A stretch of DNA of 64,000 nucleotides from positions 310,001 to 374,000 of the forward strand of contig NZ_CP017113.1 in the NCBI RefSeq assembly GCF_001720465.1. The letters run 5' to 3'. Position 1 is the first letter of the stretch. Every line of letters starts with the position of its first letter. Both the position numbers and the translations under genes were made by a program. Under the pieces are notes generated by a model. It did not search any database. It worked only from the letters and a program-made list of their open reading frames with translations, and was not told the origin of the DNA. Shown here piece by piece: positions 23,577 to 33,691 of this stretch. The stretch is from Porphyrobacter sp. LM 6 (GTDB taxonomy: Bacteria > Pseudomonadota > Alphaproteobacteria > Sphingomonadales > Sphingomonadaceae).

Positions 23577-24496
23577 GCGCTGCGTCAGACCCGCTGCGCG
23601 AGCGTATCGCCGCGCGGCTTGCCGTGCCGGTCGATCCTGCCGTTGCCGCTTTCGCTGCCGCACTGGCCGAAGCGGCAGGCGCGCGCGCGGTGCTGTTCTA
23701 CGGATCGAACCTGCGAACGGGCTCGCTCGAGGGTGTGCTCGATTTCTACATCCTGTTGCCGGGCACCGAAGAGGCCGCGATCTGGCCGACGGTGAGCTAT
23801 CATGAGCGCCCGCATGCCAATGAACAGGGCGAGCTCACGCTGCGCGCCAAGGTCGCCACCATGCGGCTGGCGACCTTTGCCAGCGCGGCGAGCGGGGAAC
23901 TCACCGACACCACCATCTGGGCGCGCTTCGTCCAGCCGAGCGCGCTGGTCTGGACCGGCGATGACGCTGCAACCGGCGAGGTGGTGGGCGCCATTGCCGC
24001 TGCCGCGACCACCGCCGCGCGGCTCGCCGCAGCGCTCGGCCCCGAAAGCGGCACAGCAGAAGATTACTGGCGCGCGCTGTTCCGCGCGACCTACCAGGCC
24101 GAATTCCGGGTCGAGAAAAGCGGGCGCGAGAATGATATCCTGAGCGTCAACGCCGCGCATTTTGCCGGGCTTTTGCCGCTGGCGCTGGAAGCAGGCGGGA
24201 TCCCGCCCCGGCAAGAGGGCGAGCGCCTCTCCCCCGATCTGCCGCACTGGCAGCGCGGCGTGATCCTGAAGTGGTGGGCGAAGCGGCGCCGGATGGGCAA
24301 GCCGCTCAATCTGGTGCGGCTGGTCAAGGCCAGCACCACCTTCGAAGGCGCAGCGCGCTATGCCGCGTGGAAGATCGAACGGCACACCGGGATGCCCGTC
24401 GCGGTCACTCCCTTCCGCGAACGCTTCCCGCTGCTCGCCGCGCCGCAGGTGCTGTGGGACCTGTGGCGCCACCGCCGCCGCCAGCGCGGCGGCTGA
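23573..24496 (+). CDS. Nucleotidyltransferase-like protein, possibly Tam41-type CDP-diacylglycerol synthase
   Basis: 307 residues, not firmly recognised. VLFYGSNLRTGSLEGVLDFYILL (about 40-62) has the GS motif followed by Asp57, as in the polymerase-beta-like nucleotidyltransferase fold of mitochondrial Tam41 (phosphatidate cytidylyltransferase). Then RAKVATMRLATFASAASGELTDTTIWARFVQPSALVW resembles the Tam41 block after the active site. A conserved-looking YWRALFRATYQAEFRVEKSGREN and a basic C terminus (RRRRQRGG) follow. The overlap with a lipid kinase gene supports a phosphatidate-to-CDP-diacylglycerol role. This is an inference from motif and context; a divergent nucleotidyltransferase of another kind is possible. 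Confidence 0.6.
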   Translation: MSAASDPLRERIAARLAVPVDPAVAAFAAALAEAAGARAVLFYGSNLRTGSLEGVLDFYILLPGTEEAAIWPTVSYHERPHANEQGELTLRAKVATMRLATFASAASGELTDTTIWARFVQPSALVWTGDDAATGEVVGAIAAAATTAARLAAALGPESGTAEDYWRALFRATYQAEFRVEKSGRENDILSVNAAHFAGLLPLALEAGGIPPRQEGERLSPDLPHWQRGVILKWWAKRRRMGKPLNLVRLVKASTTFEGAARYAAWKIERHTGMPVAVTPFRERFPLLAAPQVLWDLWRHRRRQRGG

Positions 24497-24502
24497 GCCC
24501 GC

Positions 24503-25036
24503 TCAGAGATACTGCATCGAAATGCTCATGCGGGTGATCCCCTCGCCCGCGGTGAAGCGCACCTTGTCGACCGAAGGCGGGCGCGGCACGAGGCCGAGGA
24601 TCTTCTTGATCCCCGGGTTGTTCGACATCCCCGCCCCATCGCTCGAAACGTCGGTCTGACGGTTGCCATTGGCATCGTGCTGCACCGCGATGGCATAGTC
24701 ACCCGGTGCAGGCAGCGGCACGCACACGGTCATGCTGCCCGCCTGCGGAGCCGCATCGACACGCATCACGTAGCGCTTGCTCTTGAGCCAATCGCTGCTG
24801 TTGGCGGGGTAAGCGCGCACGAACAGGTTGCCCGACGAGGACTTGATCCCGCTTACCACGATCCGCACGGCGGGGCCCTTGCCGGGCGCGCACTGGCTCA
24901 TGTCGTTGGACCCGGTGCGGCCATAGGTGTAGCCTTGCGCTGCGAGCGGCGCGGCAATCAATCCGGCCAGCGCAAGGCCGGACAGGGTGGTCCGCAAAGG
25001 GGCGGGCGAGCGGGACAGGTGGGCAGAAACGGTCAT
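24503..25036 (-). CDS. Exported DUF2141 family protein, second copy
   Basis: 177 residues with a signal sequence (LRTTLSGLALAGLIAAPLAAQG) and the DUF2141 pattern: PAVRIVVSGIKSSSGNLFVRAYPANSSDWL, GSMTVCVPLPAPGDYAIAVQHDANGNRQTD, GAGMSNNPGIKKILGLVPRPPSVDKVRF. It shares ground plan and ending with the protein at 19912-20349 (EGITRMSISMQYL versus EGVSRIAIKMRYFL). Convergent with the nucleotidyltransferase-like gene; six bases separate the stops. The start at 25036 puts the signal peptide in the normal place. Confidence 0.85.
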   Translation of the reverse strand: MTVSAHLSRSPAPLRTTLSGLALAGLIAAPLAAQGYTYGRTGSNDMSQCAPGKGPAVRIVVSGIKSSSGNLFVRAYPANSSDWLKSKRYVMRVDAAPQAGSMTVCVPLPAPGDYAIAVQHDANGNRQTDVSSDGAGMSNNPGIKKILGLVPRPPSVDKVRFTAGEGITRMSISMQYL

Positions 25037-25269
25037 CGATATCTCGTGAAATAGCGGAGAGAGGGCGGCGGGCCGATCATCGTGCGGCAACAGGGCCTGT
25101 CATTCTTGCAGCCTGAATAGTGCGCCGCGTCTGAATTGCGGCTTAATTCCAGCACATCCCGCCGTTCAGGTGCCCATCGCCACCGTGGAAAAGGCGTTAA
25201 CCGAACTTGTCGCGCGATTCGCGCCTCCCGTATGGCGGAACCAGCCTCGGAAAGGGCCTGCGCCGCGCC
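25037..25269. other. Intergenic region between DUF2141 and rpe
   Basis: 233 bases that must hold divergent promoters for the minus-strand DUF2141 gene and the rpe operon. Two short TTAA tracts are present, but not with CtrA spacing. No repeat or RNA structure was recognised. Confidence 0.4.
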
Positions 25270-25932
25270 ATGCCAGCACCTTTGATTTCTCCTTCGATCC
25301 TTTCGGCCGATTTCGCACGGCTGGGAGAAGAAGTGCGCGCGGTCGACGCGGCGGGTGCGGACTGGATCCATATTGATGTGATGGACGGGCATTTCGTTCC
25401 CAACATCACGATTGGCCCCGATGTGGTCAAGGCGCTGCGCCCGCATACGGCCAAGCCCTTCGATGTGCATCTGATGATTGCGCCGGTCGATCCCTATCTC
25501 GAAGCCTTCGCCAACGCGGGCGCGGACATCATCACGGTTCACCCCGAAGCCGGGCCGCATATCCACCGCACGCTTCAGGCGATCAAGGCGCTGGGCAAGA
25601 AGGCCGGCGTGGTGATCAACCCCGGCACGCCGGTCGAAGTGCTCGACAACCTGATGGACATGGTCGATCTCGTGCTGGTGATGAGCGTCAACCCCGGCTT
25701 CGGCGGGCAGAGCTTCATCCCCTCGCAGCTCGAGAAGATCGCGCGCATCCGCACCATGATCGATCGCACGGGCCGCGCCATCCACCTTGAGGTCGATGGC
25801 GGGGTCAACGCCGAAACCGCCAAGCTGTGCACCGCAGCCGGCGCCGATGTGCTGGTGGCCGGCTCTGCCACCTTCAAGGGCGGGCCGGATGCCTACGCGG
25901 CCAACATCGCCGCGCTCAAAGGGAGCAGGTGA
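25270..25932 (+). CDS. rpe: Ribulose-phosphate 3-epimerase
   Basis: 220 residues, complete TIM barrel. Metal and catalytic residues are in [36 protein letters not shown] (His, Asp), [22 protein letters not shown] and [13 protein letters not shown]. It interconverts ribulose 5-phosphate and xylulose 5-phosphate in the pentose phosphate pathway. The ATG at 25270 gives the family's usual N terminus. Its stop overlaps the heparinase-like start (TGATG), so a three-gene unit rpe, heparinase II/III, purH is likely. Confidence 0.96.
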   Translation: MPAPLISPSILSADFARLGEEVRAVDAAGADWIHIDVMDGHFVPNITIGPDVVKALRPHTAKPFDVHLMIAPVDPYLEAFANAGADIITVHPEAGPHIHRTLQAIKALGKKAGVVINPGTPVEVLDNLMDMVDLVLVMSVNPGFGGQSFIPSQLEKIARIRTMIDRTGRAIHLEVDGGVNAETAKLCTAAGADVLVAGSATFKGGPDAYAANIAALKGSR

Positions 25933-27812
25933 TGGCGACCATGCTGCGTAATCCGGCTGGCAGGCGCGCCGATGCGCTGGTTGAGCGGATTACCGATGGT
26001 CCGGTGCTGACACTGGCCGGCGCGGCTGAACCGGGTGCTTCCCACCGCCCTGAACCTGCGGTTGAAGCTCCTGCCGAAGAACCCTCGCGCGCGCTGGCGC
26101 TGAGCGATGTGATCGCGGTCCACGCCGGGCCGGGCGAGGCACTGATCCGGCTGGCCTATCGCCTCGGGGTGCCGGGCCATGCGCTTGCCACGCCGTTTCG
26201 CCGCCCGCCGCCGCTGCGCGTGCTGGCGACGGTCGAAAGCCCCAATCGCGGTGATCGTGCGGCTGGCACGGCCCTTCGCGCCGGGCATTTCCTGATCCAC
26301 GGCGTGCGCCTGCCGATCGCGAGCTTCGATTTCTCGCCTGCCGCGCACCATGCGCCGGGGGTGGAGCGGGTGCTGCACAGTTTCAGCTGGCTCGCCGATC
26401 TTGCCGCCAGCGCGCCGCGCAGCGACGGAGCGGCGGTGGCCGAACGCATCACCAGCCAATGGCTCAAGGCCCACCGCGAGGTCGGCAAGGGCGCGGCTTG
26501 GGACGTCGAATTCGCAGGCCTCAGGCTCGTGGCATGGCTGGTCCACGCCCCGCTGGTGCTCGCCGGGCATGACAAGACGCTCAAGTCGCGCCTGCTCGCC
26601 GCGATTGCCGAGACCGCCGCATGGCTCGACCGCAAGGCGGCGCGCGAGCCGGCGGGCTTCGGGCAGGTCGCAGGCTGGGCCGGGGTCGTCGCTGCCGGTC
26701 TGCTGCTCCCCAACGGCAAGCCCCGCCGCCTGCATGGCGAGGCGGGCCTCGTGAAGGCGCTGGGCGATATGGTGGGCGAGGATGGCGGCGTGCTGTCGCG
26801 CTGCCCCGCCGCGCAGCTCGATGCGATCCGGCTGCTGACCGATCTGATCGCCTGTTACGACGCGACCGAAGTCACGCCCCCGCCCGCGCTCGGCGTGATG
26901 CGCGCGCTGCTGGTGCCGCCGCTGCTGGCGCTGCGCCACGGCGACGGCGCACTCGGCAACTGGCAAGGGCAGGGGGCGATCCCCGCCGACCGCGTGAACG
27001 CCGTGATCGAAGCCTCGGGCGTGCGCACCCGTCCGCTCGGGCAGGCGGGAAGCTGGGGCTATCACCGGATCAAGTCAGGCGACACGCTGCTGCAATTCGA
27101 TGCCGCCCCGCCGCCGCGTTCGCGCCACGCACGGGTCGGCTGCGCTTCGACCCTCGCCTTCGAGCTTTCGGACGGGCCGCAGCGGATCATCGTCAATTGC
27201 GGCGGCGCGGCACTGGCGGGCGGTCAGGTGCCCGCGCGCATCGGGCAAGGCCTGCGCGCCACGGCCGCCTTCTCGACCATGGTGCTCGACAACGCCAATT
27301 CCACCGCGGTGCTGCTCCACGGCCAGCTCGGCAAGGGGGTCGAAACCGTCGAAGTCGACCGCCGCATGGTCGCAGGGCGCGGGCGCGAGGCGACCCGGAT
27401 CGAGGCCGCGCATGATGGCTATGCCGCGCGCTTCGGCCTCACCCACCGGCGTATCCTCACCCTGTCGGGCGATGGCACCGAACTGGCGGGCGAGGACATC
27501 CTCATCCCTTCGGCCAAGAACGGCAAGCGCGGCAAGATCGCCTTTGCGATCCGCTTCCACCTGGGGCGCGGGGTCGAAGTGCAGCTTTCGGGTGACAAGC
27601 GCGGCGCCAGCCTGCTGCTCCCCGACGGTCGGCTCTGGCAATTCCGGATGGGCGGCGATAGGGCGGGCGCCGGCGAGATCACCCTGTCTGCCGAGGACAG
27701 CCTGTGGGTCGACGGCGATGGCCGTCCGCACGCAACTGAGCAGCTGGTGATCGAGGGACTGGCATTGCGCAGCGGGGGGCAATTCTCCTGGCTGCTGAGG
27801 AAGACAGGATAG
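25932..27812 (+). CDS. Heparinase II/III family protein
   Basis: 626 residues. The first 400 form the (alpha/alpha) toroid of the family (RPFRAGHF-like [75 protein letters not shown]). The C-terminal beta-sandwich has [42 protein letters not shown] and NSTAVLL. Characterised relatives are polysaccharide lyases, but this subgroup has no signal peptide and no known substrate, and always appears to sit between rpe and purH in sphingomonads as far as I recall. It may act on an intracellular or envelope glycan. One-base overlap with rpe. Confidence 0.82.
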   Translation: MATMLRNPAGRRADALVERITDGPVLTLAGAAEPGASHRPEPAVEAPAEEPSRALALSDVIAVHAGPGEALIRLAYRLGVPGHALATPFRRPPPLRVLATVESPNRGDRAAGTALRAGHFLIHGVRLPIASFDFSPAAHHAPGVERVLHSFSWLADLAASAPRSDGAAVAERITSQWLKAHREVGKGAAWDVEFAGLRLVAWLVHAPLVLAGHDKTLKSRLLAAIAETAAWLDRKAAREPAGFGQVAGWAGVVAAGLLLPNGKPRRLHGEAGLVKALGDMVGEDGGVLSRCPAAQLDAIRLLTDLIACYDATEVTPPPALGVMRALLVPPLLALRHGDGALGNWQGQGAIPADRVNAVIEASGVRTRPLGQAGSWGYHRIKSGDTLLQFDAAPPPRSRHARVGCASTLAFELSDGPQRIIVNCGGAALAGGQVPARIGQGLRATAAFSTMVLDNANSTAVLLHGQLGKGVETVEVDRRMVAGRGREATRIEAAHDGYAARFGLTHRRILTLSGDGTELAGEDILIPSAKNGKRGKIAFAIRFHLGRGVEVQLSGDKRGASLLLPDGRLWQFRMGGDRAGAGEITLSAEDSLWVDGDGRPHATEQLVIEGLALRSGGQFSWLLRKTG

Positions 27813-27820
27813 ATTTTCCG

Positions 27821-29422
27821 ATGAGCGACAAGGTGATCCGGCGGGCGCTGCTATCAGTGTCCGACAAGAGCGGTTTGGCCGATCTGGGTGCGGCGCTGGC
27901 CGCGCGCGGCGTCGAGCTGGTGAGCACCGGCGGCACTGCCAAGGCGCTTCGCGATGCGGGCCTTGTGGTGAAGGACGTGTCCGAGCTCACCGGCTTTCCC
28001 GAGATGATGGACGGGCGGGTCAAGACGCTCCACCCGACCGTGCACGGCGGCCTGCTCGCCCTGCGCGACAATGCCGAACACGTCGCCGCGATGCAGGCCC
28101 ACGGCATCGGCGCGATCGATCTGGTGGTGGTCAACCTCTACCCGTTCGAAGCGACCGTCGCAAAGGGCGCTTCCCGCGAGGAAGTGATCGAGAATATCGA
28201 CATCGGCGGGCCTTCGATGGTGAGATCAGCCGCGAAGAACCACGGCTTTGTGACGATCCTTACCGATCCGGCCGACTACGCCACGCTGACCCAGGAAATG
28301 GACGCCAATGGCGGCGCGACCACCCAAGCCTTCCGCACCCGCATGGCCGGCAAGGCATATGCCCGCACCGCGGCCTATGACGCGGCGATCGCCAGTTGGT
28401 TCGCTTTCTCGCCCGCCGCTAGCGACGAACCGACGCTGTTCCCCGAAACCCTGCCAATGGCCTTCAAGCGCGCCGATACGCTGCGCTATGGCGAAAACCC
28501 GCACCAGTCGGCGGCGATCTACGTCCCGCAGGTGGCCGGCACCGCAGGCGTGCCGCAGGCGACCCAGCTTCAAGGCAAGGAGCTGAGCTACAACAACCTC
28601 AACGATGCCGACGCCGCGCTCGAACTGGCGGCGGAGTTTGCAGGGCAGGAACCGGCGGTCGTGATCGTCAAGCACGCCAACCCCTGCGGTGTGGCGCAAG
28701 GCGGATCGTTGCTGGCGGCATGGGAAGCGGCGCTCGCCTGCGATAGCGTCTCGGCGTTTGGCGGGATCGTCGCGGTGAACACCGAACTCGACGCTGCCAC
28801 GGCCGAAGCCATCTCGGCAATCTTTACCGAGGTGGTGATCGCGCCATCGGTGAGCGCCGAGGCCCGCGAAATCTTCGCGAAGAAGAAAAACCTGCGCCTG
28901 CTCGAATGCGGCACCCTACCCAATCCGCGCCGGGGCGGCTTGGCACTCAAGAGCATTGCCGGCGGGATGCTGATCCAGTCGCGCGACAATGGCGCGATTT
29001 CGGCAGATGACCTCAAGGTTGTCACCAAGCGCGCGCCGACCGACCAGGAGCTCAAGGACTGCCTGTTCGCATGGACCGTGGCGCGCCACGTCAAGTCCAA
29101 CGCCATCGTCTATGCCAAGGACGGGGCGACCGCCGGGATCGGCGCAGGGCAGATGAACCGCCGCGATTCGGCGCGCATCGCCGCGATCAAGGCCAAGGAA
29201 GCCGCCGAAACCTATGGCTGGGCCGCGCCCCGCACGGTCGGCAGCGCGGTTGCCTCGGACGCGTTCTTCCCCTTCGCCGACGGACTGATCTCGGCGGCCG
29301 AAGCGGGCGCGACCGCAGTGATCCAGCCGGGCGGCTCGATCCGCGACGATGAAGTGATCGCCGCCGCCGACGAAGCCGGCCTCGCGATGGTGTTCACCGG
29401 GATGCGGCATTTCAGGCACTGA
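27821..29422 (+). CDS. purH: Bifunctional AICAR formyltransferase / IMP cyclohydrolase
   Basis: 533 residues, standard size. N-terminal MGS-like cyclohydrolase domain: [73 protein letters not shown]. Transformylase domain: [73 protein letters not shown] and [35 protein letters not shown]. It carries out the last two steps of IMP synthesis. The GC hairpin repeat begins eight bases after the stop. Confidence 0.97.
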   Translation: MSDKVIRRALLSVSDKSGLADLGAALAARGVELVSTGGTAKALRDAGLVVKDVSELTGFPEMMDGRVKTLHPTVHGGLLALRDNAEHVAAMQAHGIGAIDLVVVNLYPFEATVAKGASREEVIENIDIGGPSMVRSAAKNHGFVTILTDPADYATLTQEMDANGGATTQAFRTRMAGKAYARTAAYDAAIASWFAFSPAASDEPTLFPETLPMAFKRADTLRYGENPHQSAAIYVPQVAGTAGVPQATQLQGKELSYNNLNDADAALELAAEFAGQEPAVVIVKHANPCGVAQGGSLLAAWEAALACDSVSAFGGIVAVNTELDAATAEAISAIFTEVVIAPSVSAEAREIFAKKKNLRLLECGTLPNPRRGGLALKSIAGGMLIQSRDNGAISADDLKVVTKRAPTDQELKDCLFAWTVARHVKSNAIVYAKDGATAGIGAGQMNRRDSARIAAIKAKEAAETYGWAAPRTVGSAVASDAFFPFADGLISAAEAGATAVIQPGGSIRDDEVIAAADEAGLAMVFTGMRHFRH

Positions 29423-29736
29423 CGTTTTTCGAGCGGGCCTCCGCCCGCTCGTCCTCGCTGCGTTTCCTGCGCTTCGCTCCGGAGCAGCTGCGGCTCGGCC
29501 GCGTGGCCTCGCGGCCCTTCGGGCCGTTTGGGCCGGTTGATGGCGCGCCGTTTTCGCTTCGCCGCATGCTGCGAACGGCTGGCCCTATGTTAGCCAGTCG
29601 CGCAACTTTTTCTCAGGTGCTTCGTAACCATAGAGACGGCGCGAACTAAATCGTGCCTGACCGCATGTGTTCATCCCGCCGCAATTCGGCGTCGGGCAGA
29701 GGCCTGCGGAAAGCCAACGAATCACGAGCCTCTCCA
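29423..29736. other. Gene-free stretch with an extragenic repeat
   Basis: About 310 bases. The first 140 are repeat-like: the CTCC-loop hairpin at 29430-29451, then GC-rich segments rich in short inverted repeats. From about 29585 the sequence is more AT-rich and likely holds the promoter of the small gene at 29737. GTG-started frames here lack a ribosome site. Confidence 0.5.
29430..29451 (+). repeat. CTCC-loop hairpin repeat after purH
   Basis: Nine-base perfect arms (cgagcgggc/gcccgctcg) around CTCC, followed by TCCTCGCTGCGTTT. Same design as 41909-41930 with different arm sequence. A TTTTT precedes it on the plus strand and no T run follows it, so it is not a normal purH terminator. Confidence 0.75.
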
Positions 29737-29913
29737 ATGCGCCTCTTCTCTTCCGACCTCGTCCGTAATTTCGGCATTGGCTTTGTTGTCGGTGCGTTGC
29801 TGGTCGCGGGCGCGAATGCGAAGAGCTGGAGCGACGAGCTGGCACCGCCGGCCCACGCCGCTCAGATGGCCAAGGCCCCCGCGCCCTCGGCCGAGTTCGT
29901 GATCGTTCCGTAA
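29737..29913 (+). CDS. Small exported or membrane-anchored protein
   Basis: 58 residues, not recognised. After MRLFSSDLVRNFG comes one hydrophobic stretch (IGFVVGALLVAGANA) that could be a signal or an anchor, then a Pro-Ala-rich tail ending EFVIVP. Its stop lies 11 bases before msrA, so it is likely cotranscribed. The start at 29737 is chosen because upstream GTG frames are Arg/Ser-rich and repeat-like. Small proteins of this type are common in Erythrobacteraceae without function. Confidence 0.6.
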   Translation: MRLFSSDLVRNFGIGFVVGALLVAGANAKSWSDELAPPAHAAQMAKAPAPSAEFVIVP

Positions 29914-29924
29914 GGACGAAAACC

Positions 29925-30608
29925 ATGCGTCGCATTGCTGTTCTTGTTGCCGCCACTTCGCTGGGACTGAGCGCCTGCGCCGGCCCCGCCATCGCGGCCG
30001 AGGAACCGGTCAACGCCCCCGCCGCCACCCGCGTCGCCAAGGAAGCCAAGGGCCTCAAGACCGCGGTCTTTGCGGGCGGATGCTTCTGGGGGGTCGAAGG
30101 CGTGTTCAGCCACGTCAAGGGCGTGACCAGTGCAGTTTCCGGCTATCACGGCGGCACCAAGGCAAGCGCCAGCTATGACCTCGTCTCGAGCGGCATCACC
30201 GATCATGCCGAGGCGGTGAAGATCACCTATGATCCCGCCATCGTGCGATATGACCAGCTGCTGCGGGTGTTCTTCTCGGTGGTGGCCGACCCGACGCTCA
30301 AGAACCGGCAGGGCCCCGATGTCGGCGCACATTACCGCAGCGCGATCGTGCCGATGAACGCCGAACAGGCTGCCGTCGCCAAGGCCTACCTCGCCCAGCT
30401 CGGCAAGGCCAAGCTGTGGGACAAGCCGATCGTGACGGGCATCGAGAGCTACAAGGCGTTCTACGCGGCCGAGGGCTATCATCAGGACTTCATGGCGAAC
30501 AACCCGCGCCACGGCTACATCCGCCGTTGGGACGCGCCCAAGGTCGAGGCGCTGAAGACCATGTATCCAAACCTCTACCGCGCCAGCTTTCTGCGCGACG
30601 CGGGCTGA
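29925..30608 (+). CDS. msrA: Peptide methionine (S)-S-oxide reductase, exported
   Basis: 227 residues. The catalytic motif GGCFWG has Cys53, followed by VEGVFSHVKGVTSAVSGYHGG, GITDHAEAVKITYDP, FFSVVADPTLKNRQGPDVGAHYRSAI and YHQDFMANNPRHGYI. A signal with a possible lipobox (LSAC, Cys18) precedes it, so the enzyme probably works in the periplasm. It repairs methionine-S-sulfoxide in proteins. A second exported Msr (MsrB type) is at 44854. The regulator gene at 30653 follows on the same strand. Confidence 0.94.
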   Translation: MRRIAVLVAATSLGLSACAGPAIAAEEPVNAPAATRVAKEAKGLKTAVFAGGCFWGVEGVFSHVKGVTSAVSGYHGGTKASASYDLVSSGITDHAEAVKITYDPAIVRYDQLLRVFFSVVADPTLKNRQGPDVGAHYRSAIVPMNAEQAAVAKAYLAQLGKAKLWDKPIVTGIESYKAFYAAEGYHQDFMANNPRHGYIRRWDAPKVEALKTMYPNLYRASFLRDAG

Positions 30609-30643
30609 CAACGCGGTTCACTTCGCTTCGCGCAGTGCTTATA

Positions 30644-30660
30644 TCTGCCAATATGGCAGA
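30644..30660. promoter_or_regulatory. Palindrome covering the start codon of the Fur-family gene
   Basis: TCTGCC-N5-GGCAGA, six-base perfect arms whose centre and right arm include the ATG at 30653. A second, outer inverted repeat (tgcttat/ataagca, 30636-30642 and 30669-30675) brackets it. It could be a self-operator or an mRNA hairpin hiding the start. Confidence 0.4.
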
Positions 30661-31117
30661 ACACGCACATAAGCATCACGAACATCACGGCGCCGATCTG
30701 GTGGCCGAAGCCGCACGCGCGCTGACGGCAGCGGGCGAACAATGGACCGGCATGCGCGAGGCGGTGTTCACCGAACTCGCCCGGCATGATCGCCCGGTCT
30801 CGGCCTATGACATTGCCGACAACCTCTCCGCCCAGCGCGGCAAGCGGGTGGCGCCCAATTCGGTCTACCGCATCCTCGATGTGTTCGTGGCCGGCAACCT
30901 CGCGCTGCGCGTGGAAAGCGCCAATGCCTATCTCGCCAACACTCACCCCGGCTGCGCGCATGACTGCATCTTCCTGGTCTGCGACGAATGCGGCGAGGCG
31001 ACCCATGTCGATGACGAAGATGTGAGCCGCGCCGTCCGCGCCATCGCCGCCACCCGCCAGTTCAAGGCGGAGCGCCCGGTGCTGGAGATTCGCGGGCTGT
31101 GCAAGGGCTGCGCGTGA
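30653..31117 (+). CDS. Fur-family transcriptional regulator (Zur/Fur-like)
   Basis: 154 residues. After a His-rich tail (HAHKHHEHHG) comes the Fur winged helix: QWTGMREAVFTELARHDRPVSAYDIADNL and VAPNSVYRILDVFVAGNLALRVES. The dimer/metal domain has HPGCAHDCIFLVCDECGEATHVDDE and a terminal CKGC, giving two CxxC zinc sites. The short inter-domain region and the CDEC/CKGC pair favour Zur over Fur. Such proteins repress uptake genes when metal is replete. The gene is 44 bases downstream of msrA; no zinc transporter is in the window, so its targets lie elsewhere. Confidence 0.88.
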   Translation: MAEHAHKHHEHHGADLVAEAARALTAAGEQWTGMREAVFTELARHDRPVSAYDIADNLSAQRGKRVAPNSVYRILDVFVAGNLALRVESANAYLANTHPGCAHDCIFLVCDECGEATHVDDEDVSRAVRAIAATRQFKAERPVLEIRGLCKGCA

Positions 31118-31203
31118 GGGGCCAAACCGGCATGGCCCAACAAGATTGACGTCGATCAAGCCTTACATCGACATGCCGATTATCCATGTGTAAAGCTGGC
31201 CGG

Positions 31204-33132
31204 ATGAATCAACCGCCGCACACGCCGCTTCTCGATCTCGTCAACACGCCAGACGATCTGCGCCGCCTCAAGCCCGAACAGCTCCGCCAGCTTGCCGACG
31301 AGCTGCGCGCCGAAATGATCGACGCGGTCAGCGTGTCGGGCGGGCATCTGGGTTCGGGGCTGGGCGTGGTCGAACTGACCGTCGCGATCCACTATGTGTT
31401 CAACACGCCCACCGACAAGCTGGTGTGGGACGTTGGGCACCAGTGCTATCCGCACAAGATCATCACCGGCCGGCGCGACCGCATCCGCACGCTGCGGCAG
31501 GGCGGGGGCCTCTCGGGCTTCACCAAGCGTTCCGAGAGCGAATACGACCCCTTCGGCGCGGCACACTCCTCGACCTCGATCTCGGCAGCGCTCGGCTTTG
31601 CCATCGCGAACAAGCTCCAGGGCAAATCCGGACGCGGCATCGCGGTGATCGGCGATGGATCGATGAGCGCCGGCATGGCCTACGAAGCGATGAACAACGC
31701 GGCCGAGGCCGGCAACCGCCTGATCGTGATCCTCAACGATAACGACATGTCGATTGCGCCACCGGTCGGCGGGCTCTCGGCCTATCTCGCGCGGATGGTG
31801 TCTTCGAGCGAATATCTCGGCATCCGCAGCCTCGCCAGCCGCGCGGTCAAGAAGATGAGCCGCCGCCTGCACGACACCATCGGCAAGGCAGAAGAATTCA
31901 CCCGCGGCATGGTGACCGGCGGGACCCTGTTCGAGGAACTCGGCTTCTACTACGTCGGCCCGATTGACGGGCATAACCTCGATCACCTGCTCCCGGTGCT
32001 TGAGAACGTGCGCGACACTTCGGAAGGCCCGGTGCTGATCCATGTCGTGACCGAAAAGGGCAAGGGCTACGCGCCTGCCGAAAACAGCGCCGACAAGTAT
32101 CACGGCGTGCCCAAGTTCAACGTCATTACCGGCGAAAAGGCCAAGAGCGCGCCCAGCGCCCCGGCCTATCAGGACGTGTTCGGGCTGACGCTGGCGAAGC
32201 TCGCCGAGACGGACGAGCGCATCTGCGCGATCACCGCCGCCATGCCGAGCGGCACCGGCGTCGACAAGTTTGCCAAGGCGCATCCCACCCGCACCTTCGA
32301 CGTCGGGATTGCCGAACAGCACGCGGTGACCTTTGCCGCGGGCCTTGCGGCGGAAGGCATGCGGCCCTTCGCGGCGATCTACTCCACCTTCCTCCAGCGC
32401 GCTTACGATCAGGTGGTGCACGATGTGTGCATCCAGAACCTGCCCGTGCGCTTTGCGATCGACCGTGCGGGTCTGGTCGGCGCGGACGGGGCGACCCATG
32501 CGGGCAGCTTCGACATCACCTATCTCGCCACCCTGCCCAACATGGTGGTGATGGCCGCCGCCGACGAGGCGGAGCTGGTCCACATGACCTATACCGCCGC
32601 CGAATATGACGATGGCCCGATCGCCTTCCGCTATCCGCGCGGCAACGGCACCGGCGTCCCCATGCCGGAAGTTCCGGTGAAGCTCGAAATCGGCAAGGGC
32701 CGCTTGGTGCGCGAAGGCAGCAAGGTCGCGATCCTGTCGCTCGGCGCGCGCCTGACCGAAGCGCTCAAGGCAGCCGACACGCTGGAAGCCAAGGGGCTTT
32801 CGACCACGGTTGCCGACCTGCGCTTTGCCAAGCCGCTCGATGAAGACCTGATCGCCAAGCTGATGCGCACGCACGAAGTGGTGGTGACGGTCGAGGAAGG
32901 TTCGATCGGCGGTCTGGGCGCGCATGTGCTGACCTTCGCCAGCGACGAGGGCCTCACCGACAACGGGTTGAAGGTTCGCACGCTGCGCCTGCCCGATACC
33001 TTCATCGATCACGACGATCCGATGAAGCAGTATGACGAGGCCGGGCTGAACGCGCCGCACATCGTCGATACGGTGCTCAAGGCGCTGAAGCACAACAGCG
33101 CGGGGATGACCGGTGAAGAGGCGCGTGCCTGA
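31204..33132 (+). CDS. dxs: 1-deoxy-D-xylulose-5-phosphate synthase
   Basis: 642 residues, standard length. It has the N-terminal ThDP domain ([68 protein letters not shown] with NDNDMSI), the pyrimidine-binding domain ([48 protein letters not shown]) and the transketolase C domain ([14 protein letters not shown]). It condenses pyruvate with glyceraldehyde 3-phosphate at the start of the MEP isoprenoid pathway, which feeds carotenoids and quinones. The ATG at 31204 has only a weak ribosome site. The next gene starts within its last codons. Confidence 0.97.
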   Translation: MNQPPHTPLLDLVNTPDDLRRLKPEQLRQLADELRAEMIDAVSVSGGHLGSGLGVVELTVAIHYVFNTPTDKLVWDVGHQCYPHKIITGRRDRIRTLRQGGGLSGFTKRSESEYDPFGAAHSSTSISAALGFAIANKLQGKSGRGIAVIGDGSMSAGMAYEAMNNAAEAGNRLIVILNDNDMSIAPPVGGLSAYLARMVSSSEYLGIRSLASRAVKKMSRRLHDTIGKAEEFTRGMVTGGTLFEELGFYYVGPIDGHNLDHLLPVLENVRDTSEGPVLIHVVTEKGKGYAPAENSADKYHGVPKFNVITGEKAKSAPSAPAYQDVFGLTLAKLAETDERICAITAAMPSGTGVDKFAKAHPTRTFDVGIAEQHAVTFAAGLAAEGMRPFAAIYSTFLQRAYDQVVHDVCIQNLPVRFAIDRAGLVGADGATHAGSFDITYLATLPNMVVMAAADEAELVHMTYTAAEYDDGPIAFRYPRGNGTGVPMPEVPVKLEIGKGRLVREGSKVAILSLGARLTEALKAADTLEAKGLSTTVADLRFAKPLDEDLIAKLMRTHEVVVTVEEGSIGGLGAHVLTFASDEGLTDNGLKVRTLRLPDTFIDHDDPMKQYDEAGLNAPHIVDTVLKALKHNSAGMTGEEARA

Positions 33133-33691
33133 CGCTACAGTCGAGGGCGCGCCCGAGCCTTTCGTGGCGCGCTTCTCCATTCCCAAACTGATCGCTTGGG
33201 CTATCCTGTGCTGGGCAATCGCGGCGCTATGCCTCCCCATTGCGGTGGGCGGCCTTGCACGCGGCGCTCTGGCCGGTCTGCCGCTGGGTCTGGTCGGCCT
33301 GATCGGCGTACTGTTCTTCGGCGGGATTGCCGCTGCGCACACCATCCGCCTGTTCGACCGGCGCCCGCAGGTGATCATCGACGCGAGCGGGCTCTATGTG
33401 CGGTCGCATGGCGACACGCGGATTGCGCTGCGCTCGATCAGGGGGATGCATACGGACCTGGGCCGTCTCAGCCTCACGCTTCACAAGCCGGCGAAATATC
33501 CTATCGAGCGCCGCCACCGCCGCCTGATCTACCGCATCAACGGCAGCGCGGCGCGGGGGTTCTTCGGCGATGTGTGGATCTGGTCAAACCAGCTCGATCA
33601 TCCGCGCGATGCCTTTGCCGCAGCGCTGGCGGCACATCGTCCAAAGACCGATTTCGAACGCCAGCTCGACTCGCTCAGCGCGGCTGGGTGA
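33113..33691 (+). CDS. Membrane protein with a PH-like C-terminal domain, unknown
   Basis: 192 residues, not recognised by name. Two adjacent hydrophobic segments (about 25-45 and 50-75) are followed by a beta-rich cytoplasmic part ([59 protein letters not shown]), the arrangement of small bacterial PH-like membrane proteins. The GTG at 33113 lies inside dxs (20-bp overlap) with gggga upstream; a GTG at 33125 is an alternative. The 3' end overlaps the convergent mlaA gene by 17 bp. Confidence 0.7.
   Translation: MKRRVPDATVEGAPEPFVARFSIPKLIAWAILCWAIAALCLPIAVGGLARGALAGLPLGLVGLIGVLFFGGIAAAHTIRLFDRRPQVIIDASGLYVRSHGDTRIALRSIRGMHTDLGRLSLTLHKPAKYPIERRHRRLIYRINGSAARGFFGDVWIWSNQLDHPRDAFAAALAAHRPKTDFERQLDSLSAAG

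Noticed and set aside
31180..33378. 732-codon frame antisense to dxs
   Set aside because: Mirror frame of a certain gene. His- and Arg-rich sequence without motif.
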